From positions 2,052,001-2,116,000 of the forward strand of contig NZ_CP085988.1 of NCBI RefSeq assembly GCF_020736365.1: a stretch of DNA of 64,000 nt. The letters run 5' to 3'. A model generated the notes under the pieces. The model had not been told where the DNA came from. It saw only the letters and a list, made by a program, of their open reading frames with translations, and ran no database searches. The stretch is from Clostridium sp. M62/1. Lineage in GTDB: Bacteria > Bacillota > Clostridia > Lachnospirales > Lachnospiraceae. The position numbers and the translations under genes were made by a program. Positions 9,068 to 16,599 of this stretch are shown one piece after another (within the stretch, counting starts at the first letter, position 1; every line of letters begins with the position of its first letter).

Positions 9068-9683
9068 GAAAACTTTTCCAAAACCACTGACAGCAGAAGA
9101 AGAGCGGGAATACCTGAAGCGTTGCAGGGAGGGCGATGAGGAAGCAAAAGCCGTTCTGATAGAAAGAAACCTGAGGCTTGTGGCCCACGTAATAAAGAAA
9201 TACCAGTATACAGACTATGAAACGGAGGATCTTCTCTCAGTTGGAACCATTGGACTTATTAAAGCGGTAAATACCTTTAAGGCAGAAAAAGGCTCCAGGC
9301 TTGCAACTTATGCGGCCAAATGTGTCGAAAATGAGATTCTGATGCTGTTCCGGGCGGGGAAAAAGAGGGCCAGGGATGTGTCGCTCTACGATTCCATAGG
9401 CGTAGACAAGGACGGAGAAACGGTGAGCCTGATGGATGTGCTGGAGGCAGAGGAGACGCAGGTTCTCGATACCATAATCATGGAGCAGGATGTGAGAGAA
9501 CTCTATGAGGCTTATGCAAAATGCCTGAAGGACATGGAGAAAAAGGTAGTCTGCATGCGGTACGGGCTCTTTGGCACAAAGGAGCACACGCAGAGGGAGA
9601 TTGCAGCTGTGCTGGGAATATCGCGATCCTATGTAAGCAGGATAGAAAAAAAGGCGATTGAAAAGCTGAGGGAGGCGTTTTAG
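9066..9683 (+). CDS. sigK: RNA polymerase sporulation sigma factor, sigma-K type
   Basis: 205-aa sigma-70-family factor. Region 2 (NLRLVAHVIKKY, DLLSVGTIGLIKAV, LATYAAKCVENEIL) and region 4 (TQREIAAVLGISRSYVSRIE) are complete. The start KTFPKPLTAEEEREYLKRC and the run DVSLYDSIGVDKDGE resemble sigma-K more than sigma-E. B. subtilis sigma-K carries a 20-residue hydrophobic pro-sequence; none is present here, as known for some clostridial sigma-K proteins. No intervening skin-type element splits the gene. The start must be TTG at 9066, because TAG at 9051 closes the frame upstream. Late mother-cell control of sporulation is expected from the family. Confidence 0.85.
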   Translation: MKTFPKPLTAEEEREYLKRCREGDEEAKAVLIERNLRLVAHVIKKYQYTDYETEDLLSVGTIGLIKAVNTFKAEKGSRLATYAAKCVENEILMLFRAGKKRARDVSLYDSIGVDKDGETVSLMDVLEAEETQVLDTIIMEQDVRELYEAYAKCLKDMEKKVVCMRYGLFGTKEHTQREIAAVLGISRSYVSRIEKKAIEKLREAF

Positions 9684-9696
9684 GCCTCCCTCAGCT
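9661..9696 (-). terminator. Terminator of the Asp-rich protein gene, overlapping the end of sigK
   Basis: AGCTGAGGGAGGC (9664-9676) pairs with 9684-9696 around a 7-base loop. On the minus strand it is followed by TTTT, so it fits the end of the gene at 9716-10183. The 5' arm lies inside the last codons of sigK, so the two convergent genes share it. Confidence 0.65.
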
Positions 9697-9715
9697 GCGG
9701 TAACGGCGGCAGAAG

Positions 9716-10183
9716 TTAATCATCGTATCTGTCATCATCGTCATCGTCGTCATATCTGTCATCGTCGTACCTGTCGTCGTCATCGTCATATCTGTCGTCG
9801 TCGTACCTGTCGTCATCATCATATCTGTCGTCATCGTACCTATCGTCGTCGTCCCACTCTCCGTCGTGGTTCACCCAGTAGCCGTCCGGCGTATAGGCGT
9901 TTGTAAGAAGGGAACCGTCTGAATTCAGGTAGTACCAGTCATCATCAAGATGAATCCAACCTGTTTTCATGTATCCGGCCGCGTCGAAATAATACCACTT
10001 CTGGTCGATCAGCTTCCATCCGTCTTTTGCATAGTCGTCATAATCATCGTCGTCATCGTCGTCGTCGATCTCATACCACCATCCGGTGGAATCCTGATGC
10101 CATTCATCGGCCTGGGAGAGAACTGGCATGCAGAGACTGATGGTCATGGCAGTGCCAAGAACAAATAAAAGTTTTTTCCTCAT
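9716..10183 (-). CDS. Secreted cell-wall-binding-repeat protein with Asp-rich tail
   Basis: 155 aa. The signal peptide KKLLFVLGTAMTISLCMPVL ends near SQADEW. Residues about 27-105 hold aromatic wall-binding repeats of the choline-binding/CW_binding type (GWKLIDQKWYYFDAAGYM, GWIHLDDDWYYLNSDGSL). From about residue 110 to the end the protein is a low-complexity tail of DDRYDDD units, with roughly two thirds aspartate. A second Asp run (about eight D) breaks the first repeat. The ribosome site is AAAAGGAGGAG. A role at the cell surface, perhaps binding cations, is inferred from composition only. It stands alone between sigK and ahpC. Confidence 0.85.
   Translation of the reverse strand: MRKKLLFVLGTAMTISLCMPVLSQADEWHQDSTGWWYEIDDDDDDDDYDDYAKDGWKLIDQKWYYFDAAGYMKTGWIHLDDDWYYLNSDGSLLTNAYTPDGYWVNHDGEWDDDDRYDDDRYDDDDRYDDDRYDDDDDRYDDDRYDDDDDDDRYDD
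9719..9855. repeat. Degenerate short tandem repeat coding the Asp-rich tail
   Basis: The plus strand repeats units such as GTCGTCGTACCTGTC and GTCATCATATCTGTC for about 137 bases, built of GTC/ATC triplets with an interspersed TAC/TAT CTG. All units keep the reading frame of the minus-strand gene. The array is made of very similar triplets and should be prone to length change by slippage. Confidence 0.8.
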
Positions 10184-10312
10184 AGGCTCCTCCTTTTCAT
10201 TATTCTGCCAGAAACTTTCTGTACGTTCATTTTACCATAAATTCAGGAAATAAAAAGTAAAATTTAGGTAAAAATGCTGATAAAAACGGGCTTGGCGCCT
10301 GGGAGAACGCTG

Positions 10313-10341
10313 TTGACAATCGTCAGGAAAGGTGGTAAGAT
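10313..10341 (+). promoter_or_regulatory. Promoter of ahpC
   Basis: TTGACA at 10313-10318, 17-base spacer, TAAGAT at 10336-10341, about 85 bases before the ahpC start. A palindrome follows it directly. Confidence 0.7.
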
Positions 10342-10349
10342 AATAAATA

Positions 10350-10365
10350 GTTAGTAATGACTAAC
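10350..10365. promoter_or_regulatory. Palindrome downstream of the ahpC promoter, possible redox-regulator operator
   Basis: GTTAGT (10350-10355) and ACTAAC (10360-10365) form a perfect inverted repeat with a 4-base centre, about 9 bases after the -10 element. A repressor bound here would block transcription start. The core TTAGTAATGACTAA is somewhat like a PerR box but does not match it well, so the regulator is open. Confidence 0.5.
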
Positions 10366-10424
10366 CAATAAAATATGGATATAATGAAGCTAACAGACAA
10401 TCTGATAAAAAGGAGGGCTTTTCT

Positions 10425-10988
10425 ATGTCGTTAATCGGAAGGGAAATCAGCGAATTCAGAGTGCAGTCCTATGGGGGCGGAGCCTTCAGGGAGGTGACGA
10501 AAGCGGATGTGCTGGGAAGGTGGAGCATATTCTTTTTCTACCCGGCAGATTTTACTTTTGTCTGCCCCACAGAGCTGGGGGATCTGGCCGACAAATACGA
10601 GGAATTTCAGAAGCTGAACTGCGAAATCTACAGTGTGTCCTGTGACACCCATTATGTTCACAAAGCATGGCATGACGCTTCCCAGACAATCCAGAAGATT
10701 CAGTATCCCATGCTGGCAGATCCCACGGGGGCGCTTGCCAGAGCCTTTGATGTGATGATTGAAGAGGAAGGGGTGGCAGAGAGAGGCAGCTTTATTGTAA
10801 ATCCCGAGGGAAAAATCGTGGCCTATGAGGTTATTGCCGGAAATGTAGGCAGAAATGCAGAGGAACTGCTCAGAAGGCTCCAGGCCTCCCAGTTTGTGTA
10901 TGAGCATGGCGATGAAGTCTGCCCCGCTAAATGGCAGCCGGGAGAGGAAACCCTCAAGCCAAGCCTTGATCTGGTGGGACTGCTCTAA
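10425..10988 (+). CDS. ahpC: Alkyl hydroperoxide reductase subunit C, typical 2-Cys peroxiredoxin
   Basis: 187 aa, the usual AhpC length. The peroxidatic cysteine lies in DFTFVCPTELGDL (about Cys47) and the resolving cysteine in GDEVCPAKW (about Cys166). The protein reduces peroxides in the cytosol. No ahpF follows; the next gene is eno, so its electron donor must be coded elsewhere. The start ATG at 10425 follows AAAAAGGAGGG. A promoter and palindrome upstream suggest control by a peroxide or redox sensor. Confidence 0.95.
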   Translation: MSLIGREISEFRVQSYGGGAFREVTKADVLGRWSIFFFYPADFTFVCPTELGDLADKYEEFQKLNCEIYSVSCDTHYVHKAWHDASQTIQKIQYPMLADPTGALARAFDVMIEEEGVAERGSFIVNPEGKIVAYEVIAGNVGRNAEELLRRLQASQFVYEHGDEVCPAKWQPGEETLKPSLDLVGLL

Positions 10989-11128
10989 GGGCAGGCCGCT
11001 TTCCTGCCTCTGCCGTGCCATGGAGAGGAGCAGGCGGGCGGAAAAGGCAGGGTCTGTTCAGAGAAAAAACGAGAGATAATGGCAGCTGCAGGACATAAAC
11101 AGTAAAGAAATCTGTTTAAAAGGAATGA

Positions 11129-12490
<1,362 letters not shown>

Positions 12491-12634
12491 CAGCAGAAAA
12501 GAGAGGTAAAAGAAGACAGAGGCTCAGCACAGGGCCAGACAGAGAGAAGGACACAGAAACCAGGATACTCCCATGAGAGCAGGCAGACCGCGAAGGAACG
12601 CTGAGAAAAGGGCTCTCTGACGGATGAGGCAAAA

Positions 12635-12677
12635 GCAGCTGGCTGCCGGAACAACACCGGGAGCCAGCTGCTTTTTT
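12635..12677 (+). terminator. Rho-independent terminator after eno
   Basis: GCAGCTGGCT (12635-12644) pairs with AGCCAGCTGC (12662-12671), extended by GCCGG/CCGG, and is followed by six T. Confidence 0.85.
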
Positions 12678-12727
12678 CTCACGGACAATTTAAGGAGGAT
12701 TCGAAGGGCGGAAGGGCACCGCGGGAG

Positions 12728-12877
12728 ATGTTCCTGTACAGGATTGCCCTGTCGATTTTCTCCCTGGCTGTCTGCCTGCTCTTTGCAGGGACAAAATGCG
12801 AGATGAACATGCCGGACAGAATAAAAACGGAGTGTATTAAACAGGAGGTAAGAAGTATAAGGTCTGACACTGTGTAA
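12728..12877 (+). CDS. Small hypothetical membrane peptide
   Basis: A 49-codon frame from ATG at 12728 to TAA at 12875. It begins MFLYRIALSIFSLAVCLLFAG, a clear single membrane segment or uncleaved signal, followed by a short charged tail with two cysteines. The frame stays open upstream past an AAGGAGGA at 12692 that is too far from the ATG, and the GGGAG right before the ATG is too close, so the exact start is uncertain. I do not recognise a family. It lies in the 560-base gap between eno and galE, which otherwise holds only the eno terminator and the galE promoter. Confidence 0.4.
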   Translation: MFLYRIALSIFSLAVCLLFAGTKCEMNMPDRIKTECIKQEVRSIRSDTV

Positions 12878-12905
12878 ATTTGAACAAAATTATTTGTTAT
12901 TTACA

Positions 12906-12934
12906 TTGTATTACAGCCTGGTAAAAGATATAAT
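12906..12934 (+). promoter_or_regulatory. Promoter of galE
   Basis: TTGTAT at 12906-12911, 17-base spacer, TATAAT at 12929-12934. A leader of about 110 bases follows before galE. Confidence 0.65.
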
Positions 12935-13051
12935 AGACGAAGAGGACTGAGGAGGCTGAATCCATGTGGGCTGTCAGCCTGCAAGAAAGCGGCACAGGGG
13001 CAGACAAAGGCCCGGCCGAGGTCAAAGCTGTAAGCATAGGAGGAACTTATT

Positions 13052-14068
13052 ATGGCTATTTTAGTTACAGGCGGAGCTGGTTATATTGGAAGTCATACCT
13101 GCCTTGAGCTTTTAAAGGCAGGATATGAGGTGGTTGTGGTAGACAATCTCTGTAATTCCAGCGAGGAGGCAGTAAAGCGCGTGGAGAAGATTTCCGGCAA
13201 GCCGGTGAAATTTTACCAGGCAGACATTCTGGACAGGGAAGCTCTGGAGAAGATTTTTGAGAGCGAAACGATTGACTCCGTCATCCATTTCGCAGGCCTT
13301 AAGGCAGTAGGCGAGTCTGTTGCGAAGCCTTTGGAGTATTACTACAACAATATTACAGGAACCCTGGTTCTCTGTGATGTGATGAGAAAGCATGGAGTGA
13401 AAAACATTGTATTCAGCTCTTCGGCGACGGTTTACGGAGATCCGGCGTTTGTACCGATTACAGAGGAATGTCCAAAGGGAACGATTACGAATCCTTACGG
13501 ACAGACAAAGAGTATGTTAGAGCAGATTCTGACAGACTTCCATGTGGCAGATCCGGAGTGGAATGTAGTTCTGCTGCGCTATTTTAACCCGATTGGAGCC
13601 CACGAGAGCGGAATGATCGGTGAGGATCCAAAGGGTATCCCCAATAATCTGGTACCGTACATAGCTCAGGTGGCAGTCGGAAAGTTACCGTGCCTTGGGG
13701 TATTCGGAAATGACTATCCGACACACGACGGAACAGGTGTGCGCGATTACATCCATGTGGTAGATCTGGCGGTGGGCCATGTGAAGGCCTTAAAGAAAAT
13801 TGAGGAGAAGGCGGGCGTCTGCATCTACAATCTGGGAACCGGTAAGGGCTACAGCGTTCTCGATGTGGTTAAGGCCTATGAAAAGGCCTGCGGCAAGGAA
13901 ATCAAGTATGAGATCAAGCCCAGAAGACCTGGCGATATCGCAACCTGCTATGCCGATGCGACAAAGGCAAAGGAGGAGCTGGGCTGGGTAGCAGAGCGCG
14001 GCATCGAAGAGATGTGTGCTGACTCCTGGAGATGGCAGTCCATGAACCCTGACGGGTACAGAAGCTGA
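13052..14068 (+). CDS. galE: UDP-glucose 4-epimerase
   Basis: 338 aa, the usual GalE length. The NAD-binding glycine motif is [17 protein letters not shown] at the N-terminus. The short-chain dehydrogenase catalytic pair appears as SSSATVYGD and NPYGQTKSM (Tyr-x-x-x-Lys). [19 protein letters not shown] and [13 protein letters not shown] are GalE hallmarks. It interconverts UDP-glucose and UDP-galactose for the Leloir pathway and for cell-envelope sugars. It is transcribed alone from the promoter at 12906 and ends in a terminator at 14144. The aldose epimerase at 41757 belongs to the same pathway but is far away. Confidence 0.96.
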   Translation: MAILVTGGAGYIGSHTCLELLKAGYEVVVVDNLCNSSEEAVKRVEKISGKPVKFYQADILDREALEKIFESETIDSVIHFAGLKAVGESVAKPLEYYYNNITGTLVLCDVMRKHGVKNIVFSSSATVYGDPAFVPITEECPKGTITNPYGQTKSMLEQILTDFHVADPEWNVVLLRYFNPIGAHESGMIGEDPKGIPNNLVPYIAQVAVGKLPCLGVFGNDYPTHDGTGVRDYIHVVDLAVGHVKALKKIEEKAGVCIYNLGTGKGYSVLDVVKAYEKACGKEIKYEIKPRRPGDIATCYADATKAKEELGWVAERGIEEMCADSWRWQSMNPDGYRS

Positions 14069-14143
14069 TTTCAGAAAGAAATTAATAAGAAAAAAGAAAA
14101 TACAGGTTTCTGATCTTTTATGAAATGGTAAGAGAAAAGCAAG

Positions 14144-14199
14144 AAACACCTTTTATCCATCTGGTATAATAAAAACAGGTAGATAAGAGGTGTTTTTTT
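14144..14199 (+). terminator. Rho-independent terminator after galE
   Basis: AAACACCTTTTATC (14144-14157) pairs with GATAAGAGGTGTTT (14182-14195) with one mismatch, followed by a run of seven T. Confidence 0.8.
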
Positions 14200-14267
14200 A
14201 TATAACAGGAAACTTCGTTCCCTGTGATATAAAAACGCTCCGCGAGGATCGCACTGGGTTGGAAAGA
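14198..14267. repeat. Hairpin-rich intergenic repeat, copy 1, left part (cut by the IS)
   Basis: This stretch matches the first half of the uncut copy at 63428-63553: an AT-flanked hairpin around AACTTCGTTCCCTG, then AAAAACGCTCCGCG, GCACTG and GGAAAG. The hairpin is less perfect here. The match stops at the GA at 14266-14267 and resumes at 15836, after the IS110-family element. Confidence 0.8.
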
Positions 14268-14412
14268 CTAACTATTAAAAGTCAAGTCTAAAATGAAGAC
14301 TTTTGAATGAATTGCGGGAACGCATTTCATAGATCGTTGTACCTTGAAAATCGCACGACAAACAGAGCATCGGATATCGGTGCTCTAAAAGAGTGTTATA
14401 GGGCAGAAAAAG

Positions 14413-15588
14413 TTATGCCGTTTTTATGTAAGGTTTGCCGGATTTTTCCATTGCGTAAATTAACCGTACAAGTTTCTTTGCGGCGTGGGTGATGGCGACG
14501 TTGTAGTGTTTCCCTTCAGAAATCTTCTTCTGAAGGTATGCACCGAAAGTTTCATCCCATTGGCAGACGTATTTGGTGGCATTGATCAGAGCAAAACGTA
14601 AATAGCGCGATCCCCGTTTCTCCATGTGGGAATAAGAGGATTCCATCTGCCCGGATTGATAGGTAGATGGAGAAGCTCCGGCATATGCCAGGATCTTATC
14701 CGGCGAATCAAAGCGGGAGAAATCTCCAATCTCTGCCAGGATCATGGCGCCCATGCGGTAGCCTATTCCTGGAATGGTCAGGATGGGAGAATGGATTTCA
14801 TCCATGATCCGTTTGATTTCGGATTCAATTTCTGAGATTTCGGAATCCAGTTCACCAATTAGCCGGAGTGTGTGCTTTAATTCCAGAGATTTGGCAGGCA
14901 TGTTGGAACCGATGGAGGCTCTGGCAGCATTCCGTATTTCAATCGCTTTCTCCCGGCTGTAACGGCCTTTTGAAGCGTTTTCCAACCGCTTCGTCAGGTG
15001 TGTCAAATGGCAGGAGGCAATCGTTCCGGCAGAAGGAAACTCGGAAAGAAGGGCGTAGATAGAAGCGATATGAAGCGAAGGAACAAGTTTTTCCAATTCT
15101 GGAAAGAGAATGGTAACAAGCCTGGAAACAGACTGTCTAAGCTGAGCGCGTTCCTGAACCTTACGAAAACGATAACGGGTGAGTGACTTTAACTCCTCGT
15201 TATGGTATGATGTATCTGAGTAGGACTTCAGGTTCACGTCAGACATGAGCATCAAAGCAATGGTTCGGGCATCAACCTTATCTGTTTTCGTCTTTCTAAG
15301 GCTGAGACTTTTTCTGTAAAGATTTGTGTGGAGCGGATTGATAACGAAGGTGTGGAGACCTTTGTCAATAAGATAACCGAGCAGGTTGTAAGAGTAGTGT
15401 CCAGTGGCCTCCAGTCCTACTTTTATATTGGACACATCTGAAGAAGAGGATTGAATCCTGGAAAAAAGAACATCAAATCCATCCCGGTTATTCTGAATGG
15501 TAAAAACCGGAAAAAGGACTTTGCCATCTGAATTGGTGATAAAGCAGTCATGCTTATCCTTAGCGACATCAATTCCAACGTAGATCAT
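14413..15588 (-). CDS. IS110-family transposase (DEDD recombinase with C-terminal serine domain)
   Basis: 391 aa. The N-terminal RuvC-like DEDD domain opens with MIYVGIDVAKDKHDCFI (first Asp) and continues with VGLEATGHYSYNL (Glu) and the KTDKVDARTIA block (Asp pair). A coiled linker follows, then the Tnp20 domain with ILTIPGIGYRMGAMILAEIG, DKILAYAGASPSTYQSG and GSRYLRFALI, which hold the catalytic serine region. The gene appears intact. The start is ATG at 15588, with AAGGAGTG eight bases before it; the frame stays open upstream to 15675, but that part lies in the RNA-like leader. It cuts and joins DNA by way of an RNA-guided circular intermediate in characterised relatives. Confidence 0.95.
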   Translation of the reverse strand: MIYVGIDVAKDKHDCFITNSDGKVLFPVFTIQNNRDGFDVLFSRIQSSSSDVSNIKVGLEATGHYSYNLLGYLIDKGLHTFVINPLHTNLYRKSLSLRKTKTDKVDARTIALMLMSDVNLKSYSDTSYHNEELKSLTRYRFRKVQERAQLRQSVSRLVTILFPELEKLVPSLHIASIYALLSEFPSAGTIASCHLTHLTKRLENASKGRYSREKAIEIRNAARASIGSNMPAKSLELKHTLRLIGELDSEISEIESEIKRIMDEIHSPILTIPGIGYRMGAMILAEIGDFSRFDSPDKILAYAGASPSTYQSGQMESSYSHMEKRGSRYLRFALINATKYVCQWDETFGAYLQKKISEGKHYNVAITHAAKKLVRLIYAMEKSGKPYIKTA

Positions 15589-15599
15589 AAGAACACTCC

Positions 15600-15810
15600 T
15601 TAGTAATAGATTTAGATACTGTTTAGGACCACAGAGCTCTCTGCGCTTGTAACCTCGTTCTAAATCAACCGTCATGCGGTATCTAACTGATTAACAACGA
15701 TACAAAGAGACTGTGGTTGGAGCCTTTCCGTAACCATCAAGTGGTAGGAAAATGAAACCAATCCACAGTATCTCCAAACAGTATAGCATACAGACCTTGG
15801 AGAGGGTCTA
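15600..15810 (-). ncRNA. Candidate bridge RNA of the IS110-family element
   Basis: Minus-strand leader of the transposase; the ends are approximate. A 5' stem-loop (15792-15796 with 15805-15809) is followed by two similar capped internal loops. Loop 1: stem 15710-15720/15758-15769, cap ACCA/TGGT with 5-base loop (15733-15745). Loop 2: stem 15644-15650/15694-15699, cap ACCG/CGGT with 5-base loop (15668-15680). In loop 1 the 5' strand reads CATTTTCCT, identical to the left side of the insertion site on the transposase strand, and the 3' strand reads GGAAAG, complementary to the right side. In loop 2 the strands carry AGTTAG and ACGA, matching the element's own ends. This is the target loop and donor loop layout of IS110 bridge RNAs. 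Confidence 0.8.
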
Positions 15811-15835
15811 TAAACACTACTACTATATAATACGA

Positions 15836-15897
15836 GGAAAATGTCGCTTTCGCGACCCGCCGCAGGCGGAGAATCCTGCGAAGCAGGATTCTTTTTT
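15836..15897. repeat. Hairpin-rich intergenic repeat, copy 1, right part
   Basis: Matches the second half of the copy at 63428: GAAAATG, GCTTTCGCGACCCGCCGCAG, then the hairpin GAATCCTGC (15871-15879) / GCAGGATTC (15883-15891) followed by six T. The last hairpin has the form of an intrinsic terminator on the plus strand. Confidence 0.85.
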
Positions 15898-15998
15898 ACA
15901 GGGAAAGTTCTGTCAGACTTTCTCTGAAGCAAAAAGGTCTGGCGGATACGCACTGGGGCAGACGGAATCGGCTGCCTGCATCTGGCTGTTCCGGTGTA

Positions 15999-16318
15999 TC
16001 TTGACAGGCAGATACAGTGCCCTATATTTGTCAGACGGCGCGGAAAGATGGATTCCGGTTTCAGGAGAGGAGAGTGGAGAGATGATTCGTTTATTTGAAG
16101 AGAGTATGTGCAGCAGAGAAGTCTACTCAGGTTTTCCTTCCGGTGAGTTTTCAGCTGTGCGGGAGGCCCTGGAACAGGAGAAGATCAGATACAGAAAGAA
16201 AAAAAGGCCGAAAGGGCGGGAAAGTATTCTCGTAAGGCGCAGGGATGAGGCGCAGGCCAGAAAGCTGGTTCAGCTTCAGATTAACCATCTGTGGCGGGAG
16301 AAAATGAGAAAGTGCTGA
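15999..16318 (+). CDS. Hypothetical protein, 5' end uncertain or lost
   Basis: The reading frame ending at 16318 codes coding-like protein (GRYSALYLSDGAERWIPVSG, then a charged half rich in K, R and E ending REKMRKC). I do not recognise the family and see no membrane segment. The start is not settled: TTG at 15999 lacks a ribosome site, ATG at 16082 follows a purine-rich GGAGAGGAGAG stretch and would give 78 aa. The frame stays open upstream through the repeat and into the IS, so arrival of the repeat and the IS may have removed the original 5' end and promoter. A strong terminator follows at 16323. Confidence 0.45.
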
Positions 16319-16322
16319 AAGG

Positions 16323-16385
16323 AAAAGGGCAGGAGTCTTCAGCCTGAAAAAGCAGATTGCTTCAGGCGCAGGCTCCTGCCCTTTT
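16323..16385 (+). terminator. Rho-independent terminator
   Basis: AAAAGGGCAGGAG (16323-16335) pairs with CTCCTGCCCTTTT (16373-16385), with further inner pairing between CAGCCTGAA and TTCAGGC. The arms are long and GC-rich and end in TTTT. Confidence 0.8.
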
Positions 16386-16450
16386 ATTGGTCAGCAGGTA
16401 TGTTTGTGAGGATGGAAGGAATTCCATTTCAGCAGGTCTTTTAGAAAAAA

Positions 16451-16519
16451 GAACATATGTTCTAAAAATGCTTGCCAATATGGAAGAGGCATGGTATAAT
16501 ACAAAAAGAACATATGTTC
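16451..16519 (+). promoter_or_regulatory. SOS promoter with two perfect LexA boxes
   Basis: TTGCCA (16472-16477), 17-base spacer, TATAAT (16495-16500). The palindrome GAACATATGTTC occurs twice: at 16451-16462, just upstream of the -35, and at 16508-16519, just downstream of the -10. It is the core of the Gram-positive LexA (DinR) box. Two boxes clamping one promoter point to tight repression and induction by DNA damage of the operon at 16600-19058. Confidence 0.88.
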
Positions 16520-16599
16520 CTGCTTCGGGCAGCGGGATAAGGGAAGAAGAGCAGTCTGCGTGGAAAAAACAGGAGCGGACGGTTGGAGGTAGATGGAAC

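Larger units (their letters stand above)
14266..15835 (-). mobile_element. IS110-family insertion sequence
   Basis: About 1.57 kb, delimited by comparing the broken repeat (14198-14267 plus 15836-15897) with the uncut copy at 63428. The dinucleotide GA (TC on the transposase strand) is found at both junctions, 14266-14267 and 15834-15835, as expected for the core of an IS110 recombination. There are no clear terminal inverted repeats and no longer target duplication, both typical of the family. The element carries one transposase gene (minus), about 145 bases of DNA behind it, and about 245 bases of structured DNA before it. The lengths place it with the IS110 group, which has its RNA gene upstream of the transposase. 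Confidence 0.9.

Noticed and set aside
9719..9855. Possible CRISPR-like array
   Set aside because: Units are short, degenerate, without unique spacers, and all are in frame as the Asp-rich tail of a protein.
16357..16599. N-terminal extension of the radical SAM protein
   Set aside because: The frame is open but covers the terminator end, the promoter and both LexA boxes; the family N-terminus begins at 16600.
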